Source of the DNA: Charina bottae
Taxonomy: Eukaryota > Chordata > Lepidosauria > Squamata > Charinaidae
Length of the DNA: 64,000 bases
Direction of reading: 5' to 3'
Assembly: GCA_023362775.1 (NCBI GenBank)
Contig: JALMGJ010000003.1
Span: forward strand, 82,469,355-82,533,354
In this document: in pieces, positions 22,801-37,800 of the stretch
Numbering within the stretch: position 1 is the first letter of the stretch
Layout: every line of letters starts with the position of its first letter
The notes under the pieces: model-generated
Database searches by the model: none
What the model saw: only the letters and a program-made list of their open reading frames with translations
Told to the model about the DNA's origin: nothing
Translations under genes and position numbers: made by a program

Positions 22801-25800
22801 GTAAATGTGAAAGATTAAAAAAAGAAAAGGAAGAGACAAAGGAAAAGAGACAGAAAAAAGAATACAAAAGAACAGAAAACAAGAAAAAAAATAAATGGCT
22901 TCTGATCTTCCTCTCAGCAGTTATACATACAATTGTAATCAAAACTCTCTCTAAGATTACATCATAATGCCCTTCTTTCTACAACCTATTCTTTCTAATC
23001 ATAAAAACCATAAGTCACAAAATCATTTTCTTTTTTATGCAAAAAGTCCATAATGGGTTTCAAGTCATTGATGAATGTCAATAATGACCTTTCTCTAATC
23101 AAAGAAGTCAATTTTGCCTTCTCAGGAAGTTCTGTCAATTTCACCAACCATTCCTCCATGGTGGGTAATGCCAAATCTTTCCATCTTTGTGCATATGATA
23201 ATCTCGCCGCAGTAATCATATATTGAAATAATCTTCCATGTCTCTTTTCTAACCATGTATCCATCAGTCCTAAAAGGAAAAGTTCTGCCTTCAATTGAAT
23301 ATTAATCTTTAAAATCCTCTGTATCAATGTGTGTATTTGAATCCAATTTTTTTAGCTATTTTACATTTCTACCAAGCATGATAGAATGTCCCTTCATGGT
23401 GTTCACATTTTCAACATACATTTGGAATGCCTTCATTTTGTTGTTTATTCGTTCAGTCGTTTCCGACTCTTCGTGACCTCATGGACCAGCCCACGCCAGA
23501 GCTTCCTGTTGGCCGTCGCCATCCCCAGCTCCCCCAAGGTCGAGTCCATCACCTCCAGAATATCATCCATCCATCTTACCCTTGGTTGGCCCCTCTTCCT
23601 TTTGCCTTCCACTTTCCCTAGCATCATCATCATCTTCAGGGTATCCTGTCTTCTTATTATGTGGCCAAAGTACTTCAGTTTTGCCTTTAATATCATTCCC
23701 TCAAGTGAGCAGTCTGGTTTTATTTCCTGGAGTATGGACTGGTTTGATCTTCTTGCAGTCCAAGGAACTCTCAGAATTTTCCTCCAACACCACAGTTCAA
23801 AAGCATCTATCTTCCTTCACTCAGCCTTCCTTATGGTCCAGCTCTTGCAGCCATACCTTCATACCTTCTAGATAATTTTTCTGGCATCATGTACCAACAA
23901 TACATAATTTTATAAAAACTCTCATATTAAGATCATAATATAATGTAAATTTCAACCCTTTTGACCTCATATTTTCCCATTGATCCATCTGTATATTATA
24001 ACCAAAATTCTTAGCCCACTTTATCATACATTCTTTAACTTATTCTTCCATTTCAAATTTCAACAAAAGTTTATACATTTTAGCAATTACATGTTCATCA
24101 TCATTACACAATTACACTTCAAATTCTGTCTTGCTCTATAAGTATTTTTATCCATTTTAAATCTTTCTGATAACTGTAAATGGGAAAACCATTGACAACT
24201 ATATCCTTCTGCCATTAGTTGCTCTCTTGATTTAATTTTATATTCCCCTTGGTGATTCTCCACTAATTCCTGGTATGTTAACCATTTGTCTTTGCCTGTT
24301 GTTTCTCTTCTGTAAAATGCTTCTTGTGTTGAGATCCATAGAGGTGTTTTTGGGCACAGTCTTGGTTTATATCTATTCCATATTGTCAATATGGCACATC
24401 TAAAAAAGTGGCTTTTAAAATCCACATTAACTTTAACTTTATCATACAATAAATATCCATGCCATCCAAACCTCACGTCGTGCTCTTAACTGTAAAAGTC
24501 TTTTGTTTCTCAGCAACACCCATTCTTTCATCCAAACCAAACAACGAGCTGCAAAATATAATTTCAAATCCAGTACACCCAATCATCCACTTTCCTTTGC
24601 ATCTTGTAACACTTTGTATTTAACTCGTGGTTTTTTCCCTTGCCGTACAAATTTAGATAGATCTTTTTGCCATAGCTTGAATGGTACATCAGTTTTCAAA
24701 ACAGGTATTGGCTGAAACAGAAACATTGTAGGCAAAACATACATTTTTATCACAGAAATTCTTCCCAAACAGTGACAGTTTTAATTTCTCCAATCTTAAC
24801 ATGCCCTTCTTAATTTCATTCATGTCTTAACATAATTATTTTGAAATAACATACAATTCATATTTGTCATAAAAATACCCAAGTATTTTACTTTTTTCCT
24901 CAATCTTAAAACCAGTTTTCTCCATCAGTTCTATTTGATCTTTTATTTTCATATTTTTGTTAACACCTTCATCTTCTGATTATTAATCTTAAAACCTGCT
25001 AGCATACCAAAGACCTTTAATTTTCCCATTAATGTTTGTACTCCCTCTAACAGATCCTCCAAAACTACCACCAGGTGATCAGCAAATGCCCTTAACTTAC
25101 AAGTTTCTTTTTAAATCTTTACTCCCACAGTTCTCTCATCTTGTTTTATGTGTCTATTCAGTACCTCAAGAACTAAAATGAACAAGAATGGAGACAGTGG
25201 GCATCCTTGTCTTGTCCCTTTTTGAATCTCACAAAGTTTTCTTAATTCTCCATTAACAATTATTTGTGCTTTCTGTGAGGTATAAATCAGTCCTACCCAT
25301 TTAATAAAATTATCTCCAAAGTTCGTATCTTCGAAACTCTAAACAAGAAAATCCAGTTCAAATGATCAAAGGCCTCCTCTGCATTTAAGAAGATCAGTGC
25401 AGCTTGCTTTTCATTGTACTGCTTCAAATCGCTCCCAGCCTTCAGAAAGAGCTTAAAGACCTGGTTCTGCCGCCTTGCGTGGGGGGAGGGGGGGAACAGT
25501 TCCTCTTGGGGATGGCTGGTGCCATAGGGCCCTTTTAAACATCCAAACATCACACCACCGCATCTTGGATTTTTATATTTAATTTTAATATATTAGAGTG
25601 TTTTATTGGGTTGTTTTAATTGTCGGATTTTAATTTTTGTGTTTTGTAAACCGCCCAGAGTTCCCTTGCGGGGAGATGGAGCGGTATATAAATTGAAACA
25701 TAAATAAATAAATAAATACTCCAGAATATCCAACATGAGGGCCCGGGTAGTCATAATAAAATTATTGTTTAATGCTTGCCTGCTAGCAGACAATATTAGA

Positions 25801-28800
25801 CGCTTGTGGTTAAGTTTCAAGAGGATGTAGGTTGAACAGGTGTCTGGCAGCAGGTGGAAGGTCCGCTGTACTTGGAAAAAGGGAAGACTGGTTTCGGTAT
25901 TCAGAAACCACAGAATGACCTTTGCTATGAGACCACCAGCTGACCTAGCTGTAACCTAAGGGCTAATTAGCATAGTAGAACACCCCCCCTAAGGTGGGGG
26001 TCTTAGAAAACGTAGAACATGCTAAGGGACATTATGGGTTAGTATGTAAGGTTACTGCACAAGTGCTAAAAGAATCAGGCAATGAAGATATTTTGTTGTC
26101 TTTATTTCCTTGCTAGAAAATGTATAAAAGGGAAGTCAGGTGTGTTGTTCGCGGCTCTTGCACTTGGGCAGGAGACCTCTCTTGTTGCTGTGCACAGAAA
26201 TAAAAGAGAACAAAGGACCTTTGGCCTCGGTGTGGTTTATTGGGTGACAAGTCGTGCCGAGTCACGGGCCTCTTGGCCAACAAACACGTTTCTAATGTTA
26301 CCTCTTAACTGTCTTTTAGGTAAAAACTCACATTGATCATAAATAAAGTCCTGTAAAAATATTTTCAACCTTTCAGCCAAAATCATTGTAAACAACTTAC
26401 AGTCATTATTCAATAAAGATATTGGTCAATAATTTCTTGTTGAAGTCAGGTTTTGGACCTCTTTAGGTATTAATGCTATAATGGCCTCTTTCCAGCTGTC
26501 AGGAATCTTTCCATTCTGTAAAATAATCATCGCTTGTTGTAAAGGTTGTAAAAGTTCATCCTCAAAACATTTATAATAAGAGGCCGGCAGACCATCTAGA
26601 CCAGGTGCCTTTCCTGTTTTAGTCTTTTTAATAGCTTCACACACTTCCCTTATTGTTATAAGTCCATTCAAAATTTGTCTCTGATTCTCTGTAATCTTTG
26701 GTAAATTCTGTTCATGTAAATATTCATCCACTTTTTCCAAGGAAACTTCTTGACCTTTATATGAAGTAGAATAATGCTGATGAAACACTTTTCTCATATT
26801 TGCAGTATCTATTATTAGAGTATTTCCTTCTTGAAACTTTAGTATCACTTTCTTTTCTTTTTGCAATATATATGCCAACCATTTCCCTGGTTTATTTGCA
26901 GATTCAAAATTTCTTTGCTTTGTATAATTCATCTTTATTTCTATCTCTCTCACTGTTAACATACTGTAGATAATTGTCTCTGTAGAAGCTTAATTTGGTA
27001 GGTAATAGTTGTCCTCTCTGGGGACTTTTTAAACGCTTCTTTTTTATCTCATCCAAAATCACTTGTATTTTCTGTTCTCTTTTCTTTCAAAATTCACCGT
27101 TATGTTGTATGAAATAACCTCTTATAAAAGCTTTGCTTGCATCCCAAACCATTCTTTCTTCTGTGCCTTTATTAAGATTATTCTTAAAAAAAAATCTTTT
27201 AACTTCTTTTTGCAATCTTCCACTACCGTTTCCTTTTGCAACAACATATTATTCAATCTCCATCTGCAAGAGCCATTTTTCCTTTTAAAAATTAAAATCA
27301 CTGGGTTATGGTCTGAGAAAGTCTTTGGTAATATCTCCACTTTATGAACATTAGTAGCCAAAGTCTTAGAGATCCAAATCATATCTATTCTTGAAAAAGA
27401 TCTATGGCTTTCAAAAAAAAAAGTATATTCTTTGAGTCACCATTTTTATATCTCCATACATCAACAAGCTCCAAATTGTCCATTAAGTCAAAGAAAACCT
27501 TTGGTAGTTTGCCTTGTGTATTTTTAATATTTTTCTCAGAGGTTCTATCCTTTTGTGAGGAGGCCACCCCATTCCAATCTCCTGGGAGGCACCAATTTTC
27601 ACATGGAAAGTCCAATAGTTTATCCATATGTCCTTTATAAAATGCTGTTTTATCTTCATTTGGGGAATAAATTCCCAATATCAAAGTCTTAGCCCTCTGT
27701 AAATTAACTTCCACCCCAAAATATCTACCATAATCATCAGTCAATATAAGTTTTGAATATAGTTGAGAATTTATATACAAAACAAATCCATTTCTTTTTT
27801 CCATTCCTGCTGAAATAAATTCTTTACCCCAATTTTTGTGACTCGAATATTTTATATCCTTTTTTCTAATATGCATTTCTTGTAAGCAAATCACATCTTG
27901 TTTTAACTTTTTCAAACAATGATTTTTCCCCCCTTTTAAGGAGCACTTGCTCCATTTCACCTCCTTCCTCTGGGGCCGTTCCCAGTCGGTGGTGATAGGG
28001 GAGGAGAGATCCGGCCCGCCACCTCTCTTACGTGGGGTGCCACAGGGTTCGGTTCTCTCTCCTCTCCAACATCTACATGAAACTGCTGGGTGAGATCATC
28101 CGACACCATGGGATGAGGTATCCTCAATATGCTGATGATACTCAATTGTATATCTCCATCCCAGGTGAAGTAAGTGATGCAGTAGCCACCCTGTCTCAGT
28201 GCCTGGGGGCTGTGGGGGCCTGGATCGGGAACAACAGGCTTCAATTGAACCCTGGCAAGACTGAGTGGCTGTGGATTGATGGCTTAGCGTCATCTGGGAA
28301 GTTGTCATCTTTGGTTCTTGATGGGGTGGCACTGCCCCATTCGGAGCTGGTGCGGAACTTGGGGGTCCTTCTAGACTCACGACTCCTCCTTGAAGAGCAG
28401 GTGGCATTCGTGGCTAGGAGGGCCTTTGCACAGCTTCGGCTTGTGCGCCAGTTACGCCCATTCCTGGATCGCGATGCCCTCCGAACGGTCACTCATGCTC
28501 TTGTCATCTCCCACATAGACTATTGCAATGCGCTCTACATGGGGCTACCTTTGAAGACTATCCGGAAGCTACAGCTGGTGCAGAATGCAGCCGCGCGGGC
28601 AATTTTGGGTGCTCCAAGATCGGCACATATAACACCTTTGCTCCGCGAGCTGCATTGGGTGCCAGTTTGCTTCCGGGTCCAATTCAAGGTGTTGGTTATC
28701 ACCTTTAAAGCCCTACATGGCATGGGGCCAGGATACCTGAGGGACCGTCTTATCCCCATATCATCGACCCGCCCCACCCGATCATTCAGGGAGGGCCTGC

Positions 28801-31800
28801 TACGGACCCCATCAATAAGGGAATTTCATCTAGTGGGGTCCAGGAGACGGGCCTTCTCTGTAGTGGCACCCGCCCTTTGGAATATCTTGCCCCCAGAGTT
28901 GAGGCAGGTTCCCTCCCTCCCGACCTTTAGGAAAGAGCTGAAAACCTGGTTCTGCCGCCTAGCATGGGAAGGGGAAAGTAACAGTTCCTCATGGGGGTGG
29001 TTAAATCCATAATGTCCGTCCTTTTAGTTAAAACTAATTCGCCAAAGTTGGATTTTATAATTATTTAGATTGTATTAATCAAACTGTAATTTTATATTCT
29101 TATTTTAAACTTGATTTTATTGTAAACCGCCATAAATAAATAAATAAATTTATATTCCATATTAAGCATGTATAATCCATAGTTAACGCCAAGATTTTAG
29201 AAAAATTAATACCTATATAAAAACTCTTGTAATCATATGGCTGTGTTCTTGACTCTTTTGGGTGCAAGAGATTAATGACTTGCTGTGTAACCTGCTACCT
29301 TTAGAAATATTAAAACAGTGGTTGGGTTCTTTCCAGTTGTTGTTGTTGTTGTTGTTGTTATTATTATTATTATTGTATAAATCTTTCAGCTGCCCAACTC
29401 CAGTGTTGGCATTGCTTGGATGGGTTTTCCACCACGTTGTGAAATGGAATTGAACGAGCGAGCATTGTGTATATCGGGTCTCCAACCTGTGGGCCGTGGC
29501 CTGTTAGGAAGTGGGCCGCAGGGCTCCCACCTGCAAAACGTGATTGGCTCCTGCCCGCAAACCCTGCCCCCCGGTGCACGTGATTGTCTCCCGCCTGCAA
29601 ACCCCGCCCCGTCCGTGGAAAAATTGTCTTCCACGACCGGTCCCTGGTGCCAAAAAGGTTGGGGACCGCTGGTGTATATCATCTTGACCTTTTGGAGGGA
29701 AGAAAATAGCGGGTAAGGGAGTCATAATTTTGTATCTGCTTAAAAATTACAGTGGAAGTGAAACCTCCAGGCTAAGGGTATCTGTAGTGCTACTGAAGCA
29801 AATTATAGGATGTTTTCACAATGAGCAAAGCTCTAAACCTGAACTGAAGGGACTTGATTTGCAGGTGTAGCCATGCATTAAAAATAATCCGATCAATGTA
29901 CATGTTTAGTAGTTGAATAAAAGTCATATTCTATTGTCTGACAGAGATAATATAAAAAGACCCAACTTCTCCAATGTGCTGTATGTGCTGGTGATGACAA
30001 ACCGTGCTATAATCCACGGGGATTATGTGCAATTTATTCAGGTAAGAGATTATTGTGCCCTTGACTTTCTATTTCATACTTTTGATAGTTGATGTTGAAC
30101 AATTGGGCCTAATGGGCCCTTATGGATTCCAAGGCTTTAAAATAAGGCTCTTTAGATATAGAGAGATCATGGAAAGAAACAAAACTAGCTGGTTGATTTG
30201 TAGTCTTTTTATGATTTATTTATACCACTGACTAATACAAATATTAACTGGTCACTACTAGTACTACTCAAATAGGATTCTGCAATGTCAACAAAAAGAA
30301 AAGGTAGGATCAGTGGGTAAGATTCACATGGTGGGGTTCATCTTGGGGAAAACAGAAAGAAAGGAAAATATAAGAACTCACTGTTCCATGGCATAGAATC
30401 TGGATTAGCCCTGTTTCAGCAGTCTTGGAGTTGATTTATTTGTTTTTAAACCAGAGAGGATAGCAAAACTTTTCAAATTCTTGTCCAGATTTAGAACCAG
30501 CTTTTATTGAAAATATTTCTGAGTGGTGAAATTCACTTGGTAGACTTCCCCTTGAACTTATCATGAGTATTATTTGTTTCAAATTAATTGGTGAACTACT
30601 TTCTGCTGTGTATATTATTCCAATAGACTACAAATCGTTCGAAGCCACTTTCCTATTTCTTTCTTGCTTCTTCTCTATAGGTGAAGAAGAAACTAAAGCT
30701 TATTGATCAGTATCGGAAACCAAAAAATGATGCTGGAGCTGGAGATCACTCTACCCAAGATAAAAGCAAATTTACTGATCCACTTCCCCCCGAATCACGT
30801 GTTAAGGCCAGGTATGTAGTGCAGAGTTGGATGGTGTAATTCTGTGGGTGCAAAAGTTAAGGGGACTTAATATTCTATGTCAGGGCTTTCCAAAGTTTTC
30901 CCACGGCGACACACCAACCGCCGTTGGTGTGTCGCCGCGGGAAAACCCGGAAGTGCCGCTGTTGCGGCAGCGCAAAAACCCGGAAGCGCTGCTGCCGCTT
31001 TCGGGTTTTTGCGCGCCGCCGTTGGTGTGTCGCCGCGGGAAAACCCGGAAGCGCTGATGATGATCAGCGCTTCCGGGTTGTGTGGCGACACACCAGACTG
31101 TGTGTGGCGACACACTTTTGTGTCGCGACACACAGTTTGGAAAGCTCTGTTCTATGTATTCTCAGAATATGTGGTCCTACCATGTAAATGAAAAAGTTTG
31201 AGCCTTGGCATTAGGTTTAGAATTGTTGGATTCTCTAGCTTCATTTAAGAAAAAAAAATTTTTTTGCCCCAACCCTTATACATGCAGAAGAAAAAACTTG
31301 TTATGCAGAGGAAAGAGCAGGATTTGATTCTGTCTGGATTTTTTCTCTTTTCTTTATGAATGTCAAGATTCTGACCCCAACCCAAATCTGGCTGTTCAGT
31401 AAATGCGCAAACTAGGTTTTTGAGCCATACTGTGCCTCTGCTTTGGGAGGGACATTGCATTCATATATGTGTCTCCCAGTCTCTATTTTCCAGTTGGAGA
31501 GGTTGATTGTTTATCGTGGTCTTTGTACATCACATGTATAGGTTTTGCATCTGTGCAGAATCCTTCATTGGAACCTATAACAGATGAGACATTTGTGGAA
31601 GTCTACCCCATCTTCATGTATTCAGAAGCAGGGTTCCCACTTTTTCTTCAATTTGTTTCTGACAAACACCACAGTTGCATCATGAGAATGGATTTAATCA
31701 ACTTTGTCTCAAAGAATGATGGAAATTGTTCACAGCGAGCCACCTGTTTTGGCCACCCCCATCTCATGATCCCTGATGTTTTGTAGGGGAGATGCTGCTT

Positions 31801-34800
31801 AGTACAGAAAAGCAGCTTCAGCCTGTTTTGTGTGGATGCTATGAAGGCAGAGAAGTAAGCATTTTTGTTGTCTCTTTTATCACCGAGAAAACCCCAGTCT
31901 TCAAATGGGGCTTGGATTGTGTATAGTTTGATTTGTCCTGAGAGATCCTATACCTGTGCTTCAGCTGACATTCCTTTTCCTTTATTGCTCTGAGCTCCTT
32001 TATAGATGAAGAGGCTGATTTAGCTCTATGAGAGGGAAGAAAGTGTTTAGGAGCAATAGTATCAACCATCCAGGCCATCTCTGAATTCCATATCAAGCAG
32101 TATTGCCAATAGGCAGTATGGAAAATTTCTCAGGTGCATTCAGTAAACCATTCAGATCCACCAAGCATCTGGATTGGATCATTTTAACAAGTCCCTCACT
32201 GCTTCAGAGATTTGTATCATAGCTATGAACCTGTTGGACCTCCTTAACTGAAATGTGCATTTTGCTGGGACTGTGGGGCTACCATGAGAATCCAGGGAAA
32301 TGTGTGGCTTCGTGAAGCAGATGTGACAGGTGTTGTGACCTGTTTCTTCCAAGACACCTTTTCCACTTTAGATTCAAATAGCTGCACATCCCAGTTACCT
32401 AAACATAACAGTATGTGTTCAAATTTAGGAGATTCTATGTAGCCAAATAGTTCTGCATTTACTTTGCATCTTGGTTCCAATCCAAGTATTTGGAATAATA
32501 GCTGTGTACAAAAATAGTTGCATGCAAAAATGCACCCCAATCAAATTGTATATTTCAATGAATCCCTAAGGCAGGGCTTTCCAAAGTTTTCCCGCGGCGA
32601 CACACCAACCGCCGTTGGTGTGTCGCCGCGGGAAAACCCGGAAGTGCCGTCATTGCGGCAGTGCGCAAAAACCTGGAAGCGCTGCTGCCGCTTTCGGGTT
32701 CTTGCGCGCCGCCGTTGGTGTGTCGCCGCGGGAAAACCCGCTTCCGGGTTGTGTGGCGACACACCAGACTGTGTGTGGCGACACACTTTTGTGTCGCGAC
32801 ACACAGTTTGGAAAGCTCTGCCCTAAGGGAACAGAAACTGTTTTGGAAACTGTTCCCTTAGGAATTAATTGAAACATACAATTTGACCAGAGGTACCTAA
32901 AACTTTGCAAACTAATGTCATACTCAGTTTCTGAATCTTCATTCTCCAGTAACAGCTTCAGCACTGCAGTACAGTCTCCCCATTGTCATATTGTAAGCCT
33001 CCTTACAAAGCCTTTTGAATGTCTAGCAATAAATTATTTACATATTTTCTCCTTCAAAAGTGGCATTCTTTATGTCAATAACATCAGCCAGAAGGACAAA
33101 CAAGTCAAGCTGCTGTCACCCCCGCTTCCTTCCTCCTCCTCCCTCTTTCAGAAGATAACTCTGACAGGATATTATATTTTTTATTAAAGATTTCATGTGA
33201 CTCAACCCATTGTGCTAGCTACCTAGTACAATTAGCTTGTACTGCAAGATTCCCTTGGGTATTCTGTAAGAACAGTTTCAGCATCTACAGCATCACTTCA
33301 TGTAGTGCCCCTTCTGTATCTGTACAAAGCAGCTTTTTGGTCTAGCCTTCAGACACTCGTTTAGCATTATCACTTAATTATCCCAGGAAAACAGATGTAT
33401 CTTTTAGTAGAGTGTCCTCTATGCTCAACTGACAATGTGCCTGCTCACATCTTATTGGTAAGCTAGCTTATCTCCCATATATGTGATGCATGGGAACCGT
33501 GATGACAAATAATAAGTTGATTACAAGCAGTTGAGGTCATCTGTGCAATCACACAATCTATCCACCTTTCCCTCCAAAATAGCTTATCAGGATAAATAGT
33601 TTGGTTCCAGGACCTCTTTAAGATTTGTTAAAGAAGGAAACATGCCTATGGGTATCAAAGAAAAAGTATGCTTCCTGCCCCACTCACCTATAATACTGTG
33701 GGTACTGCTGAGGACTTCTTTGGAAAAACAAAAGGGAAATCATATGTGAATACTGGTGGCCATTTGAAAAATCCTAACTCACAAGTGAGCAGCATGATCC
33801 ACTTCACCTCCAGCATGTAGATTACAAAGTGCAGCAATGAGAGCGACACAAGGATCAAAACATCAGATTTGGGAAGGCTTGTGAATCATTTGTATTAAGG
33901 GCTGTGGTAAAGCTGACTGAGTTTTTTTCCAGTTAATTTTTCTGCCCCTTAAAGTCAACATGAGAAAGCTCTTTCTTCTTGTGGTTGTTGGCAAAAAAGA
34001 TTATGATTCCAGCCTTCCCTAACACAATGCCCTCCAAATCTGTTGGGCTCTAACTCCCAGGATCCCTTGCCAACTAGATTGTGGGAAGTGATGTGCAAGA
34101 CCTTGGAAGCACCAGGTTGGCGAAGGTGTATCATTGACCTGGACAACTCTGTTCTGGGGAGTAATGAAACATTTGTGTTGAATTCAAAGCAAAGCTTACT
34201 AGCATCTGGTGTTAATACTAGAGAGAATCACTAGTGAGTCTTTGGTGCTCTCTGAGCCTTGTTGTTTTCATGCAGACATTTCATTGCCAGGCTAGGCAAC
34301 ATCTTCAGTGCGAAAAGGGAGTGGAACTTGCTGTCTGTTTATATACCCTGGCTTGTCCTGCCTGTGTTGGTGGGGGTCTTGTACTCTCCTTGATAGTTCC
34401 TTGAGTGGGCTGTTGTGTGCTGTTTGGGTGATTGACTGAGTTAATAGTTCCTTGATTAAGGTCTATTGTGTTGTTTGATTGCTCCTCTGCTGCTAATCTT
34501 GCTGTTAATCTATGCATATCTTGTTGTTGATTGCTGGCCCAGGGGTGTTCTGGTCTTCTGGCTATTCTATTGTCTCTTATGAATGGTATGTAAATGTTGT
34601 TAACCTCTATGTGTCTGTTGATGGCTGCTTTGTCTGAGTGCCAAGCTTCTAGGAATTCTCTAGCATTTTTGGATTTGGCCTGGTCTAATATGCTCACAGT
34701 TTCCCAGTTGAAAGTATGGTTAAGTCTGTCCATGTGTTGTGAGATTAAGGAGTTTTCTCCCCAGTTCAACCCTGAGCTACAAATATTCTCTTCGATTAGA

Positions 34801-37800
34801 ATCACTAGTGTCTGCAATTCAGCACACCTGAAAGACCACATCCACTAACCCAACCTTCTGTGTCTGTTGTATTCATCCAAATGTAATTTGTCAAAAAAGG
34901 AAAGACAGCTAGGGAGGATAAGGTACATAATACTTTATTTCAGATTTGAAATTCACCATTTACATCTTGATATATCATCTTGAGTATATGTATGGCAGGT
35001 TCTCTTTTCCCTTTTATCTAGATTTGAGGGGACTCTTAAAGTAGCTTTAGTCTCCTATGGGCTGTCCATTCTTCAGCCTAATTCCATCTGAATTTGAAAA
35101 TGGACCTTAGACCATATAACCTTCCCTTTGATCGAGAAACTTTACTATTCTCTTCTATTTAATGAGATAATCCAGGCTTTTTTTTAAAAAAATTGACAAT
35201 TATTTGGGCCAAACATTATAACAAACATATAAAAATACTTTTAGAATGCCTTTTCTTTGTTTTTCCGCAGTGGTTTAACAAAACAATGGAAGTGTAAATA
35301 AATTTAAAAAGACATACTTAAGCAACATAAAAGTCTAAGCAGAAATTAAAATTGTATCATAGAAGCCTGGGAGAATAAACAGGCCTGGGCCTGATGTCAA
35401 AAGGCAATTAACTTAGGTACCCAAAGCACTCTAGAGAAAGTGCTTTGTCACTGGAGTAGTAGCACCCACATTACCCTCTCTGGTTGTGGCAGGGCTCCCA
35501 CAAGAGAGCCTACTGGTAAGATTTTAAAATGGAGACAGACCTTCTTGCACTGATCCTTAACTATTGCAGCTTTAAAGATCAAATGTATTACTCCAAAGCA
35601 GCCTGGAAATTACTGTATTACAGTTGTCATAGCACAAATGTAATGTGACGATAACATAGAAATGATCTAACGTTCTGCACTTTCTGAACAAGATGAAAAG
35701 TCAACCATATAGTGCTTCACGGTAATTCAGCTAGAAGTTATTAAATTATGAACAATTAATATCAGTTTATATGCTACCTTACATTATAACCCCAACTTCT
35801 ATTGTCAATTTTTATATAACAGCCCCTATCACCACCATCTTGCCCATACCATGCCACTTTGAAGATGATGGCAGTTAGGTTTTTACCTTAAAAAAAACAA
35901 AAACCCTGAAATTTATTTATTTTTCATATTTCTGTTACCGCCCATCTCCCCCAAAAGGGGGACTCTGGGCGGTTTACAATAAAAACAAGGATTAAAAACC
36001 ATTCAAATATAAAATTACACTCAGACAACAGGAAATAAATAAATATAAAATCCATGTGGCGAACAATCTCATTCAGTCGGGAGGGCTCTATGGCGCTGCC
36101 ATCCCCCCCCAGAAGAGCTATTGCCCTTCCCGTACCAAGCAAGGCGGCAGAGCCAGGTCTTCAGATTCTTCCGGAAGGTCGGGAGTGAAGGGGAAAACAG
36201 TATCAAACTTTTACTGAATATTCCTGTTTTCTGATCTGTAGTAGCTATTTCGGTATTCTTCTGAAAATGTAACACCATTACTATGGAGTAATTAAGCAGA
36301 ATCCTGAACATGCGCATATGGTATTAGAAGTTGTGGGAAGTGTTTGATTCCTCAGTCTCTTTGTTCCAGATCAAAATTTGTCTCCAATAAAAAAGGGGTG
36401 AAAATTATTTCAGAGTATGATAAGCCAAATGGTAGAATCCGATTCGACATTTCTCCAAAGCAGCGTTTGACAATTGAAATTGAAGTGGTGAACGATGGGA
36501 CAAATGAAGTGATGCTGGAAAGGTGCACACCTAACAAACGTTATGAATTCGACTTCGTGATTTCTGAACTACCTTTGCCTGTGAAGCTACCACCAGGTAA
36601 TGTATGTATATGTTTGTTGAAACATACTTCTTGATCCCTTAAAAGAGTCAGTGTGGATCACAGATTGTAAAACAATTACAGAACAATTAAGCACTGCAAA
36701 AAATAATGTCAGAAGACTCCTCCAGCTTTTAGTGACATAACGTGAGCCTCTAAAACAGAACTTTCCAAACTGTGTGTCAGGACACCTGCCTTGTGCCTTG
36801 CTGCCTCCAAACCTGCTGTGATTCCGCACAGGTCCTAGTGCCTGCCCTGTGCCCTGCTGTAAGAGTGTGTCACAAAATGATGCATGTCTAAAAAGTGTGT
36901 CACCAACATGAAAAGTTTGGAAAGCTCTGCTCTAAAACTTAACTTAAAATGTTTTGGAATATATCTAAAAGATGCTCAGATTTGTGCCTTGATAAGCATC
37001 CAAGAGTAATCACTACCATTAATGCAGAGCTAACCAACTTCTGGACTTTATTTCTCCAAATAATTTCCCATAAAGATTGACAGATGGATCTGGTACAAAA
37101 CTCTGAAAGATAGAAAGCATGCATACCCAAGACTTCCTTACTAAAAATCCATACTGTTTTTTGACAGGAAAATGTTAAATGTATGCAGTCAAATGGGTCC
37201 TGAGTTGAAGTAGTGCAGTATCTGGAATTAATCTAAGAAAACGGGGTAGATTTAATGGGATTCAGCATTTAGTGTTCTTTCCACAGGAAAGTCCCAGTTA
37301 ATGGTAATCTAAATTGTTTCCAAGTACTGGCTATAGATGGCACGGAAATGTGGAACCATTTTCTGTAACTAACCTGCAGACACTTGAAGCCGTGGCTCAC
37401 TTTCAGAAGTATATCAAATTAGGGGACCATTGAATGAAAAAGAAATGATACACAAATGCTGGATGCTTCAGGAAGGAAATGCTGTTTTACAGGGATGGAG
37501 AATAGTAAATAAACTCTCATACCTTAGTGTGACCTGAAGCACACTACCCAACAGTTTGTCTACTATTGTTTATGAAAACTTGCAACCACTGTTCCTTAAT
37601 TCATGAAGCATCAGGAAGACGTCCATGAGGACTAATGTAGAAAGTTCCTCTAATGAGATAGTAAACCTGTTAATTTCTTGCCTGCACAATTATTACAGTA
37701 GCCAGAAGTGTTAACAACTATGATTTATGTCAATAAGTATCAGTCAAAATTCCGTGAGGTATATCTGTTGATAGTAATGGGAGATGGGATTACAGACCTG

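Larger units (their letters stand above)
22735..27958 (-). pseudogene. L1 LINE, 5'-truncated, with three nested insertions
   Basis: Minus-strand L1 ORF2 in pieces: endonuclease (27385-27960: DVICLQEMHIRKKD, GDWNGVASSQKDR), reverse-transcriptase N part (26426-26962: TGKAPGLDGLPASYYK, IALIPKE), then core and C-terminal pieces (LKQYNEKQAALIFLNAEEAF near 25400, later fragments to 22995). Frameshifts separate them. Nested: BovB fragment (23430-23878), LINE tail (25431-25716) and solo LTR (25736-26282). The 5' side ends abruptly against a CR1/L2-type LINE at 27958. Confidence 0.85.

Noticed and set aside
22665..22967. Lys/Glu-rich 100-codon frame
   Set aside because: It is the A-rich reverse strand of an L1 3' end; low-complexity composition.
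28032..29012. 326-codon frame as an independent host gene
   Set aside because: It is the RT C-terminal half of a CR1/L2-group LINE with YADD and the typical 3' tail.
30881..32820. Two similar GC-rich repeats resembling a CRISPR-like or tandem array
   Set aside because: They are separate transposon insertions with their own 8-bp duplications, 1.4 kb apart, in a vertebrate intron.
34305..34841. Possible host gene on the minus strand (178 codons)
   Set aside because: The sequence type (FNWE..ILDQAKSKNAREFLEAW) belongs to Penelope-like element ORFs; no splice or promoter context.
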